Positions 4,378 to 5,178 of a stretch of DNA of 5,178 bases are shown here, piece by piece (position 1 is the stretch's first letter; each line of letters opens with the position of its first letter). The notes below the pieces were generated by a model, which was not told where the DNA came from, did not search any database, and saw only the letters and a program-made list of their open reading frames with translations. The position numbers and the translations under genes were made by a program. Origin of the DNA: an uncultured bacterium (GTDB lineage: Bacteria > Cyanobacteriota > Vampirovibrionia > Gastranaerophilales > Gastranaerophilaceae); NCBI GenBank assembly GCA_947365485.1, contig CANAXK010000127.1:1-5178 (forward strand), written 5' to 3'.

Positions 4378-5178
4378 TTCTCAACTCCTCGTCAATTCTT
4401 GCCCTGTAATCCTTTATGATGTTGTTTTCAGGCCGCTCCTGAGCAAGCTTCTCAAGCTCCTTTTTGGCGAGCGCCAAATATCCGGTGTCATACAGAATGA
4501 CCGCTTTTAATAACCGCGCTTCAAAGAAATTCCCCTTTAGCTCCTCTAACGCGCGCTTGTAGTGCTTTTCAGAATAATAAAGATTTGCAAGCGCAAAATG
4601 ATAGTTTTTGTTTTCAGGACTGATTGAAATCGCCATGTTGTAATACTTTTTGGCAAGCAAAGTCTCACCCTGCTTGAAATAAACATTGGCCAGATTGTAA
4701 TAATACTCGCTGTTTGAGCCTGAAATCCTTATTGCGCAGTTAAAATACTCTGTTGCGCATTTGTAATTTCCTCTGTAGGTCTCAACAAGCCCTGCAAAAT
4801 TCAATGTCTCCGGATTGGTCTCGTCTACTACGAGCCTGTCTAGCAAAGAAACGCAATAATCCTTCTCGTTCATTGAATAACAGGTTTGTGCAAGCAAAAG
4901 CAGCAAGTCCTGATTCGAAGAATCTACTTCGAGTGCTTTTTCAAGGATTTCCTTTGCCTTCTTGAAATCTTTTTTGTAATAATGAGCCCGCGCGATTTCC
5001 AGCTCAAGCGCGCTATTGGATTCTTCAAACCTGTATTCAAAGACTTCGTCAAACTTTCCCTGCTGGTTCAGGAGCTTAAAAATCTCAACCAGATCATTGA
5101 CGCTGTGTGAGATGCAGTAAATGTTTTTGGCGGTCTGCTCTGCTTCTTCAAACGCATTTTTTTTAGTGAATATTTTTT
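4370..5178 (-). CDS. TPR-repeat protein, N-terminus outside window
   Basis: The frame is open from the right window edge to a TAA at 4370-4372, giving 268 visible residues; the true start is beyond 5178. At least six tetratricopeptide-type helical repeats are visible, for example ARAHYYKKDFKKAKEILEKA, SEYYYNLANVYFKQGETLLA and NYHFALANLYYSEKHYKRA, with the usual small/large alternation and P or N at repeat ends (ISPEN, QERPEN). The repeats are rich in Tyr. TPR arrays are protein-protein interaction scaffolds; no catalytic domain, signal peptide or membrane segment is visible in this part, so the partner cannot be named. The 3' end overlaps mrnC by 8 bp on the opposite strand. Confidence 0.88.
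   Translation of the reverse strand, partial: KIFTKKNAFEEAEQTAKNIYCISHSVNDLVEIFKLLNQQGKFDEVFEYRFEESNSALELEIARAHYYKKDFKKAKEILEKALEVDSSNQDLLLLLAQTCYSMNEKDYCVSLLDRLVVDETNPETLNFAGLVETYRGNYKCATEYFNCAIRISGSNSEYYYNLANVYFKQGETLLAKKYYNMAISISPENKNYHFALANLYYSEKHYKRALEELKGNFFEARLLKAVILYDTGYLALAKKELEKLAQERPENNIIKDYRARIDEELRIN

Noticed and set aside
4753..5110. Plus-strand ORFs antisense to the TPR gene
   Set aside because: The opposite strand carries continuous TPR repeats to the window edge; these are shadows.

Overview
The window is moderately AT-rich bacterial chromosome using the standard code. It carries five complete protein genes, two partial ones at the edges, two tRNA genes without an encoded CCA, and a non-coding stretch between about 3245 and 3999. 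Nothing identifies the species. A UmuC-type polymerase, Mini-III RNase, a single-domain bacteriohemerythrin, a secreted Ada-like mini-protein and CCA-less tRNAs would fit a gut-associated, low-GC lineage such as Gastranaerophilales (non-photosynthetic relatives of Cyanobacteria) or a Firmicute. This placement is inference from style, not from a diagnostic marker.

Layout. 1-951 (+): the C-terminal three quarters of an UmuC-like translesion polymerase. 914-1942 (-): an unrecognised glycine-rich multi-pass membrane protein, tail-to-tail with umuC over 38 bp and driven by a near-consensus sigma70 promoter. 2081-2488 (+): bacteriohemerythrin. 2491-2706 (-): a 71-residue exported Cys/His-rich protein resembling the Ada zinc-binding domain. 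2798-3244 (+): a small coiled-coil protein with a hydrophobic N-terminus. 3222-3422 (+): a start-less open frame, probably the relic of a toxin or phage-type domain. 3416-3505 (-): a compact structured RNA with its own promoter and terminator, not matched to any class I know. 3620-3964 (-): a tRNA-Asn/tRNA-Gln operon with a leader of about 100 nt built partly from rearranged pieces of tRNA-Asn, ending in a long hairpin. 4000-4377 (+): Mini-ribonuclease III. 4370-5178 (-): a TPR-repeat protein running off the window.

The protein genes alternate in strand and are mostly single transcription units, so there is no multi-gene pathway here. Functional themes are DNA-damage tolerance (UmuC), oxygen or iron binding (hemerythrin), RNA maturation (Mini-III, which in Bacillus matures 23S rRNA) and tRNA supply.

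The best candidates for something undescribed are two RNA features. The first is the roughly 90-nt RNA at 3416-3505, whose predicted start falls exactly on the first base of a 14-bp terminal helix and which ends in a U-run. The second is the tRNA-Asn leader, which repeats the 5' end of the tRNA and also carries a 16-nt segment complementary (15/16) to its D-arm, so it could mask the tRNA in the precursor.
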